Shown: positions 36,847-47,165, counted from the stretch's first letter. The stretch is 64,000 nucleotides of DNA from Aquabacterium parvum (GCF_001447195.1 NZ_LFRI01000235.1:1-64000), one strand, 5' to 3'. The notes: generated by a model from the sequence alone, not told the origin. Program-made: numbers and translations.

Positions 36847-37992
36847 TCAGTTGAGTTCGTCAACCAGTCGCTTGGCGATCAGGCGGGTGGTGTCGTTGTT
36901 CACCGGTTGGCCAGCCTCGCTGAGCACCGAAACCAGGGTTTCGCGGCCCTGGGTTTGCAGCTTCACTCGGTAGCGGGCCAAGGTTTCCTCTTTGTTGCCA
37001 CGACCGAACAGGCGGCTGAAGAAGCCGGGTTGGGCTGCTGCCGGGTCGTTCACCGACAGGCGAACCTCGTAGCTGCTGCTGGCGCGATCGCGACCCTCGA
37101 CCGTGAAGCCGCCACGATCCAGGGCCAGGCCGACACGGCGCCAAGCCAGGTCAGGCTCGCTCCGGAGGGTGAGGCTGGTGGCGTCTGCGTTCAACACGGC
37201 CAGGGTGCCGCTGGCCGGCTGCGCGGTCGGTTGCTGCTTGGTGGCCTCGTCGCGGGCCTGGTCGGCCTGTTCCTTGGTGCCACCCAGCGCCACCATCATG
37301 CGGGCCAGCATTTCGGCCTCCAGGTTGGCGTCGCTGGGGCGGCCGCGCCAGGTTGTGCGCTCCTTGCGGTCGCCTTCGAAGACTTCTTCCAGGCCACGGT
37401 GCGTGACGTAGACCTCGGTGCCTTGCGCGGTGCGTTCAAGGCGGGTGCGGAACTGGTCGCGCTCGCCGGTGTCGTACAGGCGGTCGAGCACCGACCCCAA
37501 CAGGCCACGCACACCGCCTTCGCTCAGCTTGGCCCGGTTTTCGTTCCAGTTGGTTTCCATCAGGCCCGCTGCGGGCTGATCGATGACGAGCTCGAAGCCC
37601 ACGCTGGACCAGAAGGCACGCACCTTCTCGTAGACCTGCTCGGGCGACTGGTTGACCACCAGCCAGCGGGTCTGGCCTTGGCGCTCCAGGCGGATGTCGC
37701 CGACGGCCTTGGGGGCAACCTGGTTGCCCGTGCTGGCCGCACCCGGGGTCTGCTGACCCATGCTCGAGGCCGTCACGATGGCGGGCGTGACCTGGGTGAA
37801 GCGCGACTGACCCGCAAGCTGGCTCAGGTCGGGCGGCACATCGAGGCGCACGCTTTGCGAGCCGCTGCTGCGGTAGTCGATCTTGTCGCCGGAGAGGGCG
37901 TTGGACAGGGAGGAGCAGCCGCTGCCCAGCAGGGTCACGGACAGTGCGCAGCCCAGGGCGATGGCGGTCTGTTGACGGGAGGTGATCGGCAT
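36847..37992 (-). CDS. bamC: Outer membrane assembly lipoprotein BamC (NlpB)
   Basis: BamC is a lipoprotein accessory subunit of the BAM complex that inserts beta-barrel proteins in the outer membrane. The 381-residue protein has a signal peptide with lipobox LLGSGC (Cys26), the unstructured BamD-binding segment with KIDYRSSG and LDVPPDLSQL, and two helix-grip domains (about 115-215 and 265-375). ATG 37992 was chosen over an upstream in-frame codon since it begins the signal peptide. It lies 55 bases after dapA on the same strand, the usual dapA-bamC order. Confidence 0.92.
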   Translation of the reverse strand: MPITSRQQTAIALGCALSVTLLGSGCSSLSNALSGDKIDYRSSGSQSVRLDVPPDLSQLAGQSRFTQVTPAIVTASSMGQQTPGAASTGNQVAPKAVGDIRLERQGQTRWLVVNQSPEQVYEKVRAFWSSVGFELVIDQPAAGLMETNWNENRAKLSEGGVRGLLGSVLDRLYDTGERDQFRTRLERTAQGTEVYVTHRGLEEVFEGDRKERTTWRGRPSDANLEAEMLARMMVALGGTKEQADQARDEATKQQPTAQPASGTLAVLNADATSLTLRSEPDLAWRRVGLALDRGGFTVEGRDRASSSYEVRLSVNDPAAAQPGFFSRLFGRGNKEETLARYRVKLQTQGRETLVSVLSEAGQPVNNDTTRLIAKRLVDELN

Positions 37993-38047
37993 GGAACGCA
38001 AAGTGAAAGGGCCCGACGTCATCGGGCCCCGTTGGAAGAATGGCTTG

Positions 38048-38926
38048 TCAGAGCACGCCGGCTTCGCGCAGGGCCGCTTCGACGGTGGACTGCGCGCCGT
38101 CCGACAATGGCGTCAGGGGCAGGCGCAGCGTACCACCACATTTGCCCATCTTGGCCAGCGCCCACTTCACCGGGATCGGGTTGGGCTCGACGAACAGGTG
38201 CTTGTGCAGCGGCAGCAGCTGCATGTGCAGCTCGATGGCTCGGGCGGTGTCGCGGGCCATGGCGGCTTCGCACAGCTGGGCCATGCCACGCGGCGCCACG
38301 TTGGCCGTGACGCTGACGTTGCCATGGCCACCGAGCAGCATCAGGGCGACAGCGGTGGGGTCGTCGCCGGAGTAAATGGAAAAGCCCTTGGGAGCCTGCT
38401 TGATCAGCCACGCGGCGCGTTCGAGGTTGCCTGTGGCTTCCTTGATGCCGAAGATGCCGGGCACCTGGGCCAGCCTCAGGGTGGTCTCGACGGACATGTC
38501 TGCCACGCTGCGGCCGGGCACGTTGTAGAGCATCACGGGGATGTCCACGGCTTCGGCGATGGCCTTGAAGTGCTGGAAGATGCCTTCTTGCGTGGGCTTG
38601 TTGTAGTAGGGCACGACCTGCAGGGTGCAGTCGGCGCCGACCTTTTTGGCGTACTCGGACAGCTCGATGGCTTCACGCGTGGAGTTGGCGCCAGCACCGG
38701 CCATGATGGGCACGCGGCCTGCAGCCTGCTCGACCGCCACGCGGATGATTTCGCAGTGCTCTTCGACCGAGACGGTTGGTGACTCACCGGTGGTGCCAAC
38801 CACGCCGATGCAGTGGGTGCCCTCGGCGATGTGCCAGTCGATCAGGGAGCGCAGGGTGGGGTAATCGACGCTGCCGTCTTCATGCAGAGGCGTGACCAGG
38901 GCGACGATGCTGCCAGAAATGTTCAT
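38048..38926 (-). CDS. dapA: 4-hydroxy-tetrahydrodipicolinate synthase DapA
   Basis: DapA condenses pyruvate with aspartate semialdehyde, the first committed step to diaminopimelate and lysine. The 292-residue protein shows [10 protein letters not shown], the catalytic tyrosine in [12 protein letters not shown], the Schiff-base lysine in [12 protein letters not shown] and [15 protein letters not shown]. Length and motifs are fully standard. It is the first gene of the dapA-bamC pair and is separated by 78 bases from an SDR gene upstream. Confidence 0.97.
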   Translation of the reverse strand: MNISGSIVALVTPLHEDGSVDYPTLRSLIDWHIAEGTHCIGVVGTTGESPTVSVEEHCEIIRVAVEQAAGRVPIMAGAGANSTREAIELSEYAKKVGADCTLQVVPYYNKPTQEGIFQHFKAIAEAVDIPVMLYNVPGRSVADMSVETTLRLAQVPGIFGIKEATGNLERAAWLIKQAPKGFSIYSGDDPTAVALMLLGGHGNVSVTANVAPRGMAQLCEAAMARDTARAIELHMQLLPLHKHLFVEPNPIPVKWALAKMGKCGGTLRLPLTPLSDGAQSTVEAALREAGVL

Positions 38927-39004
38927 GGTGATTCCTTCAGTCCGGCGATTCTACCGGGCTGAGTCAGGGTGCCCAGGGGGCAAACGGGTGGCTCAGGGAA
39001 GATT

Positions 39005-39811
39005 TCAGTGCGGCCGGGCGTCTTGTTTGAGGGCCTTCAAGGCCATCCGGTCGACGAGCCCGGGCGCGATCAGTTTCAACCAACGCGCCAGCCGGCCTTT
39101 GGCTGACATGAGCACCTCGCGCTTGCGCTGCTCGATGCCTTCGAGGATCAGCCTGGCGCAGGCATCCACGGGCATGGCGTCGGCTTCGTCGAGCTTGCTC
39201 TGACCGGCCGGCAGACCCTGTGCATTGAAGCCACGCAAGCGGATGTCGGTGGCCACGACACCAGGGTAGGCCACGGTCACGGAAACGCCATGGGGCGCCA
39301 GTTCGATGCGCAGGGCCTCGAAAAAGCCGTTCATGGCGAACTTGGTGGTGCTGTAGGCGGTGCGGCCGGGCAGGGCGACGATGCCGGCCAGGCTGGAGAC
39401 GGCCACCAGGCGGCCTTTGCTGGCCTTGAGGTGCGGCAAGGCGGCGTGGGTGCACCAGATGCTGCCCCACAGGTTCACCCGCATCAGGTCTTCGTACCAG
39501 CACAGGTCGCTCACGTCTTCTAACAGGGCGTGGCCGGACATGCCGGCGTTGTTGACCAGGGTGTCGATGACGCCGAAGCGCGCCACGGTGTCGGCGATGA
39601 GGGCGCGGCAGTCGTCTTCTCGGGCCACGTCGGTGGGGCGCACCACCACCATGGCGCCATGTTGGCGGCACTCGTTCGCGACTGCTTCGAGTTTGTCCCA
39701 GCTGCGCGCGGCCAGCACCAATTGAAGGGCAGATCCCTGTGCCTGCGCCATCTGCCGCGCCAGTTCGGCGCCAATGCCATCGGAGGCGCCCGTGATGATG
39801 ACCACGCTCAT
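39005..39811 (-). CDS. SDR family oxidoreductase
   Basis: A 268-residue classical short-chain dehydrogenase: NAD(P)-binding ITGASDGIGAELARQ, the NNAG motif in TLVNNAGMSG, catalytic Ser in VAVSSLAG and YSTTK (Tyr-x-x-x-Lys). The C-terminal quarter carries a basic hydrophobic segment (RLARWLKLIAPGLVDRMALK), seen in members acting on membrane-linked substrates. The substrate is unknown. The start lies one base after the stop of the small membrane peptide gene, so translation of the two is probably coupled. Confidence 0.88.
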   Translation of the reverse strand: MSVVIITGASDGIGAELARQMAQAQGSALQLVLAARSWDKLEAVANECRQHGAMVVVRPTDVAREDDCRALIADTVARFGVIDTLVNNAGMSGHALLEDVSDLCWYEDLMRVNLWGSIWCTHAALPHLKASKGRLVAVSSLAGIVALPGRTAYSTTKFAMNGFFEALRIELAPHGVSVTVAYPGVVATDIRLRGFNAQGLPAGQSKLDEADAMPVDACARLILEGIEQRKREVLMSAKGRLARWLKLIAPGLVDRMALKALKQDARPH

Positions 39812-39812
39812 G

Positions 39813-39974
39813 TCAGATGCAACTCCAAAAGCGCGCCGCCATGTCGACGACGAAGTGGGGGCTGAGGTACCAGGCGAACACCAGGGCCAGGGCCACGGCC
39901 GCCAGGCCCTTGAGCAGCCACGGCCAGATCTGCTTGGGTGCCCGGGGCTGGGGTGGTGCGGATGTCGCTGGCAT
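39813..39974 (-). CDS. Small 53-residue membrane peptide
   Basis: A short gene on the minus strand: MPATSAPPQPRAPKQIWPWL start, one transmembrane helix (WLLKGLAAVALALVFAWYL, about 19-37), then SPHFVVDMAARFWSCI. Support comes from the tight fit (TGA, one base, then the SDR's ATG), the proline-rich cytosolic N-terminus with a positive-inside charge bias, and a start 43 bases after the MFS gene's stop. No function is known. It may be a membrane partner of the SDR. Confidence 0.6.
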   Translation of the reverse strand: MPATSAPPQPRAPKQIWPWLLKGLAAVALALVFAWYLSPHFVVDMAARFWSCI

Positions 39975-40017
39975 GGTGAAGATTCGGTGAAAGCAGGCTA
40001 TCGGGCTTCGCGAGGGC

Positions 40018-41253
40018 TCAGGCCGTGACGAGTCGGCGAGCCGGCTGCTGGTGTTCGCGGATGGGCAGGTTCAGCGCCGCGGCCGCGAAGGCCAGGCCGA
40101 TGGCCAGCCACCACACGATTTGGTAGTCGCCCGTGGCATCGTAGAGCCGGCCCGCCAGCCAAACGCCCATGAAGGAGCCGATCTGGTGCGAGAAAAACAC
40201 CAGCCCACCCAGCATGGACAGGTGCCGCACGCCCAGCATCTGCGCCACAACAGCGTTGGTGGGGGGCACCGTCGACAGCCACAGCGCACCCATGGCAGCG
40301 GCGAAGATGGCCACCGACGCCGGTGTAAGCGGCAGCAGCACGAAGGCCAGCATGGTCACGCCGCGCATGGCGTAGATGAAGGACAGGATCCAGGTTTTGC
40401 GCAGGCGCTGGCCAAGCGAGCCGGCGGCGTAAGTGCCAAAGACGTTGAACAGGCCGATCAGCGCCAGGGCGGTGGTGGCGACTTGCGGCTCGAGCTGGTG
40501 GTCTTTGAGGTAGCTGGGCAGGTGCACGCCGATGAAGGCCAGCTGGAAGCCGCAGACGAAATACCCGGCGGTCAGCAGCAGGTAGTCGCGATGGGTCAGG
40601 GCTTCGCGCAGGGCGGCCATGGCGTTCAACGGGGCGCCATCGATGAGCGGTCCGGTGCTGGCTGAAGACGCATCGCGAGGAGGCTCACGCAGGCCGAAAG
40701 CCAGTGGTGCAATGAGCAGGGCCGCTGCGGCCAGGGTCAGCAGCGCGGGTGACCACTGCAGGCTGTGGATGAGCTGGCTGGACAGCGGCACCATCAGGAA
40801 TTGGCCGAAGGAGCCGGCTGCCGCCGTGATGCCCATGGCCCATGAGCGTTTGGCCGGATCGATGTTGCGGCCGACGACGCCATAGACCACCGCGTAGGTG
40901 CTGCAGGCCTGTGCCAGGCCGATCGTGACGCCGGACGTCAACACAAAGCCCAGGTGCTGATCGAGGGTGGCCATGCCGACCAGCCCGAGCGCATAGAGCA
41001 GGGCACCCAACCAGAGCACACGGAAGGCGCCGCTGCGGTCGGCCCACCAGCCGACGATGGGCCCGGCCGCGCCCCAGACGAGGTTCTGCACGGCCATGGC
41101 CAGCGAGTAGTCTTCGCGCGTCCAGCCGTGGGCGGTGGTGATGGGTTGAAGCCAGAGCCCGAAGCTGTGCCGGATGCCCATCGACAAGGTGACGACGAGG
41201 GCGCCGCAAAGCAGCATCTGCCCCAAGGGCAGGGGGCGGTGGTGTGATGTCAT
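40018..41253 (-). CDS. Major facilitator superfamily transporter
   Basis: A 411-residue MFS protein with about twelve hydrophobic helices and the loop signature GWWADRSGAFRVLWLG between helices 2 and 3. The N-terminal GIRHSFGLWLQPITTAHGWTREDYSLAMAVQNLVWGAAGP is typical of monocarboxylate/oxalate-formate-like members. The substrate is not predictable. ATG 41253 was chosen because the first helix then starts at about residue 12; upstream in-frame sequence lacks support. Downstream on the same strand are the 53-residue peptide and the SDR. Confidence 0.87.
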   Translation of the reverse strand: MTSHHRPLPLGQMLLCGALVVTLSMGIRHSFGLWLQPITTAHGWTREDYSLAMAVQNLVWGAAGPIVGWWADRSGAFRVLWLGALLYALGLVGMATLDQHLGFVLTSGVTIGLAQACSTYAVVYGVVGRNIDPAKRSWAMGITAAAGSFGQFLMVPLSSQLIHSLQWSPALLTLAAAALLIAPLAFGLREPPRDASSASTGPLIDGAPLNAMAALREALTHRDYLLLTAGYFVCGFQLAFIGVHLPSYLKDHQLEPQVATTALALIGLFNVFGTYAAGSLGQRLRKTWILSFIYAMRGVTMLAFVLLPLTPASVAIFAAAMGALWLSTVPPTNAVVAQMLGVRHLSMLGGLVFFSHQIGSFMGVWLAGRLYDATGDYQIVWWLAIGLAFAAAALNLPIREHQQPARRLVTA

Positions 41254-41358
41254 GGATGCGGCCTGCCAAGGCAAGCAGACAGGTGTTCGGCTTGGTTTAC
41301 CGGACAGCAGAGGCGGACCGGAGCGGCGTTCAGGACGCAACGCACCCGGCGGGCGCCG

Positions 41359-41712
41359 TCACACCTGCATGTTCATGATATCGGTATACGCCTGAACCAG
41401 CTTGTTGCGCACCTGCACGGCCGACTGGAAGCCCAGTTGCGCCTTTTGCATGGCGATCATGGTTTCTTCCAGGCTGACCGTCGGGTTGTCGAACTGCACC
41501 TCTCGCTGCATGGAGCTGGCGGTGGCTTGTGCCGAGCTGATGGACTTCAGTGCGCCTGAAAAAGCGGACTGAAATGAGGGCTTTTCAACCGCGCCACCGG
41601 CTTCGGCTGCGCCTTCGGCCCGGGTCTTGGCTTCCACCCGGCGGGCGACGTCGGCCATGCCGGCGCGGGCGGCGGCTTGGGCAAAGTCAAAGGGTTTCAG
41701 TTTCAGGTCCAT
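41359..41712 (-). CDS. fliE: Flagellar hook-basal body protein FliE
   Basis: FliE connects the MS ring to the rod and is among the first proteins exported. The 117-residue protein has the family C-terminal half (SFQSAFSGALKSISSAQATASSM; NPTVSLEETMIAMQKAQLGFQSAVQVRNKLVQAYTDIMNMQV). It diverges from fliF across about 200 bases, the arrangement common in Burkholderiales, so the two promoters may share regulatory sites. Confidence 0.95.
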   Translation of the reverse strand: MDLKLKPFDFAQAAARAGMADVARRVEAKTRAEGAAEAGGAVEKPSFQSAFSGALKSISSAQATASSMQREVQFDNPTVSLEETMIAMQKAQLGFQSAVQVRNKLVQAYTDIMNMQV

Positions 41713-41844
41713 GGTGCCGAAAAGGTCATCAGGGCGTGATGCAACTCACCACGGTCACCATTGTGGGAGACCGGCCCGAGTCCTAAGCTGGGAAGAGGTC
41801 GGCAAATGGCCGGCTGTTCCCGGCACTTTTGCCTGCTCTGACTC

Positions 41845-41852
41845 CGAATAAT
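41845..41852 (+). promoter_or_regulatory. CGAATAAT box upstream of fliF
   Basis: CGAATAAT occurs here and again at 49197-49204 before fliL, and contains AATAAT, close to a -10 hexamer. No consensus -35 or sigma-28 box could be matched at either place. Confidence 0.35.
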
Positions 41853-41918
41853 GGGCCCGTCATGGCCGTATTGCGGCATCGTCACCTTCACGATGCGCGG
41901 CCAATGCCAGCAGCCCAC

Positions 41919-43655
41919 ATGGAAGTCACAGTCGCCTCACCTCAGAACGTCGCCGTTGCTGCCCCCGCCCAGGTGGTGGAGGCCGGCACCCCTGGCTTCG
42001 CCCAGCGCGTGATGGCGCTGCCTGCCCAGCGCAAGATCATGCTGGGCGGCGGCATCGCCGTGCTGATCGCCATCTTCGTGGCCATGGCCCTGTGGGGGCG
42101 CGATGGCGATTACCGCGTGCTGTACGCCAACCTGTCCGACAAGGACGGTGGTGCCATCCTGGCGCAGCTGCAGCAGATGCAGGTGCCTTACAAGCATGCC
42201 GACGGCGGCGCCGCCATCCTGGTGCCGGCCGACAAGGTGCACGATGTGCGACTGAAGCTGGCCTCGGCTGGCCTGCCCAAGGGCTCGGTCGTGGGTTTCG
42301 AGCTGATGGAGACCCAGAAGTTCGGCACCACGCAGTTTCAGGAGCGCCTGAACTTCCAGCGTGGCTTGGAAGGCGAGTTGACCCGCTCGATCCAGGCCAT
42401 CTCCAGCGTGCAGAGCGCCCGCGTGCACCTGGCCCTGCCCAACCAGAATGGCTTTTTCCGTGAGCAGCAAAAGGCATCGGCCTCTGTGGTGCTGACGCTG
42501 TACCCCGGTCGAACCCTGGACCGTGGACAGTTGGCTGGCATCGTGCACCTGGTGTCGTCCAGCGTGCCGGAGATGTCGACCAAGGCGGTCAGCATCGTTG
42601 ACCAGAGCGGCACGCTGCTGGCTGGCCAGCAGGACAGTGGCACCGACCAGGCTGGGTTGGATGCGCAGCAGCTGCAGTACGTGCGCCAGATCGAGAGCAG
42701 CTACACCCAGCGTGTGCGCGACATCCTCGAGCCGGTGCTGGGGTCGGACAACCTGCGTGCACAGGTCACCGCAGACGTGGATTTCTCGCAGGTCGAGCAG
42801 ACGGCCGAAGAGTTCAAGCCCAACCAGGGGCCCAATGCGGCCTCGACGGTGCGCAGCCAGCAGACCAGCGAGAGCTCGGGGCAGGGCAGCGCGACGCCTT
42901 CCGGCGTGCCCGGTGCGGCCAGCAATCAGCCTCCCGTGCCGGCCACGGCGCCCATCAATGGCGCTTCGGCCCCGCTGCAGGCAGCTGGCATGCAGGGCGC
43001 AGGCGGCAACAACCGCCGCGACGCGGTCACCAACTACGAGGTCGACCGCACGGTGCGCGTGGTGCGCAGCTCGACCGGCAACATCCGTCGCCTGACTGCA
43101 GCCGTGGTGGTCAACCACCGCACGGTGACCGATGCCAAGGGCAAGACCAGCACCGAGCCGCTGCCGCAGGAAGAGCTCGACAAGCTGACCTCGCTGGTGC
43201 GCGAATCCATCGGTGCCGACGACAAGCGTGGCGACTCGATCAAGGTGGTGTCGGCGCCGTTCCAGGTGCCCAAGGAAGAGGTCGATGACACCCCGCTGTG
43301 GAAGAAGCCCGAGACGGTGGACCTGATCCGCACCCTGGCCGTGCCCGGCGCACTGACCCTGGCCGCCCTGATCGTGGTGTTCGGCGCGATCCGCCCGGCC
43401 ATCCAGGCGGCCAAGCCGGTGGCCGCGCCGGAGTCGGAAGCCCAGCGACTCAATGCGGTGGTGGACGACCCGCAGGAGCTGTCTGTCATCGCGGGGGGCA
43501 ATGGCCCGGTCGTGGCAGGTGCGGAAGGCGGCGTTGCGGCGCTGGAGGGCCCCGGCGCTGGTGGCCCGGACCTGCGCCTGGAGCACGCCCGCAAACTGGC
43601 CAAGGAAAACCCGCTGGCCATGGCCTCCGTGGTCCGTGGCTGGATGAACAATTGA
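41919..43655 (+). CDS. fliF: Flagellar MS-ring protein FliF
   Basis: FliF forms the membrane-supramembrane ring on which the flagellar motor is built. The 578-residue protein has a first transmembrane helix (IMLGGGIAVLIAIFVAMALW, about 31-50), ring-building motifs (YRVLYANLSDKDGGAILAQL; YERELEGELTRS-like RGLEGELTRSIQAISSVQSARVHLALP; YTQRVRDILEPVLG), a low-complexity Gln/Ser/Pro region (about 310-370), a second helix (about 470-495) and the C-terminal FliG-binding segment. ATG 41919 is a tentative choice; ATGs at 41904 and 41862 are in frame and none has a clear ribosome-binding site. Confidence 0.93.
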   Translation: MEVTVASPQNVAVAAPAQVVEAGTPGFAQRVMALPAQRKIMLGGGIAVLIAIFVAMALWGRDGDYRVLYANLSDKDGGAILAQLQQMQVPYKHADGGAAILVPADKVHDVRLKLASAGLPKGSVVGFELMETQKFGTTQFQERLNFQRGLEGELTRSIQAISSVQSARVHLALPNQNGFFREQQKASASVVLTLYPGRTLDRGQLAGIVHLVSSSVPEMSTKAVSIVDQSGTLLAGQQDSGTDQAGLDAQQLQYVRQIESSYTQRVRDILEPVLGSDNLRAQVTADVDFSQVEQTAEEFKPNQGPNAASTVRSQQTSESSGQGSATPSGVPGAASNQPPVPATAPINGASAPLQAAGMQGAGGNNRRDAVTNYEVDRTVRVVRSSTGNIRRLTAAVVVNHRTVTDAKGKTSTEPLPQEELDKLTSLVRESIGADDKRGDSIKVVSAPFQVPKEEVDDTPLWKKPETVDLIRTLAVPGALTLAALIVVFGAIRPAIQAAKPVAAPESEAQRLNAVVDDPQELSVIAGGNGPVVAGAEGGVAALEGPGAGGPDLRLEHARKLAKENPLAMASVVRGWMNN

Positions 43656-43670
43656 TCGAGGTGAGCTGCC

Positions 43671-44666
43671 ATGGATGAACAAGGTCTGGAAGATGCAGCC
43701 ATCTTGCTGATGTCGTTGGGCGAAGAAGAGGCAGCTGAGGTCTTCAAGCACCTCGAGCCCAAGGAGGTTCAGCACCTGGGCGAGACCATTGCCAAGCTCA
43801 AGACCATCAGCCGCGATCGCATCAACAGCGTGCTTGATCGCTTCTCGGCGGAGGCCACGGAGGTGGGCACGCTGGTGCCCGACACCGACGAGTACATCAA
43901 GTCGGTGCTTCGCAAGGCGCTGGGCGACGACAAGGCCAACTTGCTGATCGATCGGATCATCCAGGGCAGCGACGTCACGGGCATCGAGAGCCTGAAGTGG
44001 ATGGACGCGGTCTCTGTGGCTGAGTTGCTGCGCAACGAGCACCCGCAGATCGTTGCTGCCATCCTGGTGCACCTGGACCCGGACCAGTCTTCGTCGGTGC
44101 TCAAGGCCTTCACCGAGCGGCACCGCAACGAGGTGATGGTGCGCATCGCCACGCTCGACGGCATCCAGCCGTCCGCGCTCAAGGACCTCAACGAGGTGCT
44201 CTCGCGCGTGCTCTCGGGCGGATCTCAGGTGCGCAAATCGTCGCTGGGTGGCGTCAAGCCCGCCGCAGAAATCATCAACCTCATGGGTTCGAGCCTGGAG
44301 ACATCGGTGCTCGACTACATCCGCGAGGCCGACTCCGACCTGGCTCAGAAGATCCAGGACAACATGTTCACCTTCGACGACCTGAGCAAGCTCGACGACA
44401 AGGGTTTCCAGGCCCTGCTCAAGGAAGTGCAGACCGAGTCGCTCATCATCTCCCTCAAGGGCGCCAGCCCCGAGATCCGCGAGAAGGTGTTCAAGAACAT
44501 GTCCAGCCGCGCAGCCGAAACCTTGCGCGAAGACCTCGACGCACGTGGCCCGGTCAAGCTCTCCGACGTCGAAACCGAGCAAAAGGAAATGCTCAAGATC
44601 GTGCGCCGCCTGGCCGACGAGGGCCAGATCATGCTGAGCAGCGGAGGCGACGATGAGTACGTCTAA
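43671..44666 (+). CDS. fliG: Flagellar motor switch protein FliG
   Basis: FliG is the rotor component that contacts the stator and generates torque. The 331-residue protein has the N-terminal FliF-binding domain, the middle domain with the EHPQ motif (LRNEHPQIVAAILVHLD), and a C-terminal domain with the charged torque helix (MFTFDDLSKLDDKGFQALLKEV). Length is normal. It starts 15 bases after fliF, and its last 14 bases overlap the fliH start, consistent with a coupled operon. Confidence 0.96.
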   Translation: MDEQGLEDAAILLMSLGEEEAAEVFKHLEPKEVQHLGETIAKLKTISRDRINSVLDRFSAEATEVGTLVPDTDEYIKSVLRKALGDDKANLLIDRIIQGSDVTGIESLKWMDAVSVAELLRNEHPQIVAAILVHLDPDQSSSVLKAFTERHRNEVMVRIATLDGIQPSALKDLNEVLSRVLSGGSQVRKSSLGGVKPAAEIINLMGSSLETSVLDYIREADSDLAQKIQDNMFTFDDLSKLDDKGFQALLKEVQTESLIISLKGASPEIREKVFKNMSSRAAETLREDLDARGPVKLSDVETEQKEMLKIVRRLADEGQIMLSSGGDDEYV

Positions 44667-45714
44667 GCCTGGCCCCAAGGCGCCAGGCAGCCCAGCCACG
44701 CCCCCGAGCACGCCCGCGCCCAACGCTTACGCCCGCTTCATCCCGCGCGAGGAATTGGGTGGCAACGTGGCCGCCTGGGCGCCGCAGACTTTCGAGCGCC
44801 CACCGGCCCCGCCTTTGGAGTCCGGGGTGCGCAAGCCCACGTTGGCTGAGCGCGCTGCCGCTGAAATGCGCCCCGGCATGAAGGCTCAGCCGGTCAAGCA
44901 TGCGCCTCAGGCCACCGGTCAGCCGGTTGCGTCCAAGCCCGCTGGCACGGGGGCCGCCGCTGGCGCCGCGCCCAAGCCAGCCGTGCGTCGACCCGTCGTG
45001 GGCGGCATGCCTGGCCAGGCCGAGGCCCAGCAACGCGAGGCCGAGGCCCCGCCCCCGCCGCCCGCTCCCAACGTGGATGATTTGGTGAACAAGGCTCGCC
45101 AGGAGGGCTACCAGGACGGCTACCGCAACGGCCTGGCCGCCCTGGAGAGCTACAAGCAGACGCAGGCCGCGCAGATGGCCGCGCACATGAGTGACCAGGT
45201 CGGCGCGCTGGCATCCGACTTCCACCAGCGCCTGGAGTCGCTGGAGCAGCAGCTGGCCGGCCGCATCGCCGGTGTGGCACTCGAGCTGGCCCGCCAGGTG
45301 GTTCGCACCGAATTGAAGATCCACCCCGAGCTGGTGGTGGACGTGGCCGAGCAGGCCTTGGGCGCCTTGCTGGCGTCGGCTCGCCAGGTGATCGTGCGCC
45401 TGCACCCCGAGGACCATGCCATGGCCTTGCCCCACCTCAGCGAGATGCTGAGCGCCCGCGGTGCCCGCATGGTGCCCGACGTGACGCTCAACCGAGGTGG
45501 CTGTGTGGTCGAGTCAGACATCGCCGTGATCGACGCGGCCATCGAGGCCCGCTGGGACCGCGCCGCCGCCGCCATGGGCTACGAGGCCCCTTGGCACGAT
45601 GGCCACGAGGCCCACAGCCTGGCCGATGCGCACCCCATCCGAAACCTTGACGAAGAAGACGCCGATGCCTGGCCGGATGCCCGTCGCGCACCGAACGAGG
45701 AGGACCCCGCATGA
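44653..45714 (+). CDS. fliH: Flagellar assembly protein FliH
   Basis: FliH regulates the export ATPase FliI and tethers it to the gate and C ring. The 353-residue protein has a long Pro/Ala-rich disordered N-terminus (about 1-145), a GxxxG-like stretch [19 protein letters not shown], and the conserved C-terminal ATPase-stalk-like domain ([46 protein letters not shown]). It is longer than E. coli FliH (235) because of the N-terminal and terminal acidic extensions. It overlaps fliG by 14 bases and fliI by four. Confidence 0.9.
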   Translation: MSTSKPGPKAPGSPATPPSTPAPNAYARFIPREELGGNVAAWAPQTFERPPAPPLESGVRKPTLAERAAAEMRPGMKAQPVKHAPQATGQPVASKPAGTGAAAGAAPKPAVRRPVVGGMPGQAEAQQREAEAPPPPPAPNVDDLVNKARQEGYQDGYRNGLAALESYKQTQAAQMAAHMSDQVGALASDFHQRLESLEQQLAGRIAGVALELARQVVRTELKIHPELVVDVAEQALGALLASARQVIVRLHPEDHAMALPHLSEMLSARGARMVPDVTLNRGGCVVESDIAVIDAAIEARWDRAAAAMGYEAPWHDGHEAHSLADAHPIRNLDEEDADAWPDARRAPNEEDPA

Positions 45715-47141
45715 ACATGCCCATGAGCGCCCGCACCGACGTGGCGATGGACCGCTGGAACCGCTTCCTCGATGACTTGGACGCCTGCGCCAGCACCCGC
45801 ATGCCCTTGGAGAACCAGGGCAAGCTGGTGCGCCTGTCGGGCCTGGTGCTCGAGGCCACGGGCCTGCGACTGCCGGTGGGCGCCGTCTGCGAAATCCACT
45901 CCGAGACGCGCCTGGAATCGACGCCCGTGCTGGCTGAGGTCGTGGGCTTCACCGGCGACCGTGCCTACCTGATGCCGACCGCCGAGGTGCATGGCCTGGC
46001 CAGCGGCGCGCGCGTGGTGCCTTGCCCGATCCCGATGAACACCCCTTTGCTGGGTCGACCCAACCACCCCTGGCGCCGCAGCGAAGACCGCACCCGTCAC
46101 CTGCCCGTGGGCGCTGGCCTGCTGGGCCGCGTGGTCGATGCGCAAGGCGTGCCGCTGGACCGCAAGGGCCCGCTGCAGCACATCCGCAGCGAGCCGCTGG
46201 CCCGCCGTGCCATCAACGCCATGGAGCGCGACCCGGTGCGCCTGCCGCTGGACACCGGCGTGCGCGCCATCAATTCGATGCTGACCGTCGGCCGTGGTCA
46301 GCGCATCGGCCTGTTCGCCGGTTCGGGCGTCGGCAAGTCGGTGCTGCTGGGCATGATGGCCCGCTACACCCAGGCTGACGTCATCGTCGTGGGCCTGATC
46401 GGCGAGCGGGGCCGCGAAGTCAAGGAATTCATCGAAGACATCCTGGGCGAAGAGGGCCTGGCCCGCTCCGTGGTGGTGGCAGCTCCGGCCGACGCACCTC
46501 CGTTGACCCGCATGCAAGGTGCCGCTTACGCCACCGCCGTGGCCGAGCACTTCCGCGACCAGGGCCTGCACGTGCTGCTGCTGATGGATTCGCTGACCCG
46601 CTACGCCATGGCACAGCGTGAAATCGCGCTCGCCATCGGTGAGCCGCCCGCCACCAAAGGTTATCCGCCTTCGTGCTTTACCAAGCTGCCTCAGTTGGTC
46701 GAGCGCAGCGGCAACGGCCTCAATGGCCATGGCTCCATCACGGCGTTTTACACCGTGCTCTCGGAGGGGGATGATCAGCAGGACCCCATCGCCGACGCGG
46801 CCCGCGCCATCCTGGACGGCCACATCGTGCTCTCGCGCGAGCTGGCCGAATCCGGCCATTTCCCTGCAATAGACATCGAACGCAGTGCTTCTCGGGTGAT
46901 GCACAACGTCGCCGATGGGCAACATATTGAGGACGCGCGACGCTTTCGCCAGCTGTGGTCCAAGTACAGCAAGGCGCGGGACCTGATCCAGCTCGGTGCT
47001 TACGTGCCCGGCGGCGACATGGACCTGGACCAGGCGGTGCGCGTGCACCCGCACATGGTGCGCCTGCTGCAGCAGGACATGCACGACCCGGCCTGGCTGG
47101 GCGATGCGGTCGGCGAGCTGCACCGCATCGTGGCGGCCTGA
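45711..47141 (+). CDS. fliI: Flagellum-specific export ATPase FliI
   Basis: FliI is the hexameric ATPase that energises flagellar protein export. The 476-residue protein shows Walker [18 protein letters not shown], the [26 protein letters not shown] region, [19 protein letters not shown], Walker [18 protein letters not shown] and [20 protein letters not shown]. Motifs and length are standard. ATG 45711 overlaps the fliH stop (ATGA). It lies between its regulator FliH and the chaperone-like FliJ, as in most fli operons. Confidence 0.96.
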   Translation: MNMPMSARTDVAMDRWNRFLDDLDACASTRMPLENQGKLVRLSGLVLEATGLRLPVGAVCEIHSETRLESTPVLAEVVGFTGDRAYLMPTAEVHGLASGARVVPCPIPMNTPLLGRPNHPWRRSEDRTRHLPVGAGLLGRVVDAQGVPLDRKGPLQHIRSEPLARRAINAMERDPVRLPLDTGVRAINSMLTVGRGQRIGLFAGSGVGKSVLLGMMARYTQADVIVVGLIGERGREVKEFIEDILGEEGLARSVVVAAPADAPPLTRMQGAAYATAVAEHFRDQGLHVLLLMDSLTRYAMAQREIALAIGEPPATKGYPPSCFTKLPQLVERSGNGLNGHGSITAFYTVLSEGDDQQDPIADAARAILDGHIVLSRELAESGHFPAIDIERSASRVMHNVADGQHIEDARRFRQLWSKYSKARDLIQLGAYVPGGDMDLDQAVRVHPHMVRLLQQDMHDPAWLGDAVGELHRIVAA

Positions 47142-47165
47142 AGGTTGTTGAATCGGAGTTGACCC

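Noticed and set aside
41937-44723. A 928-residue open frame on the minus strand across fliF and fliG
   Set aside because: Its composition is that of a GC-rich shadow frame (His, Gly, Val, Leu rich, no domain) and it fully overlaps two certain flagellar genes.
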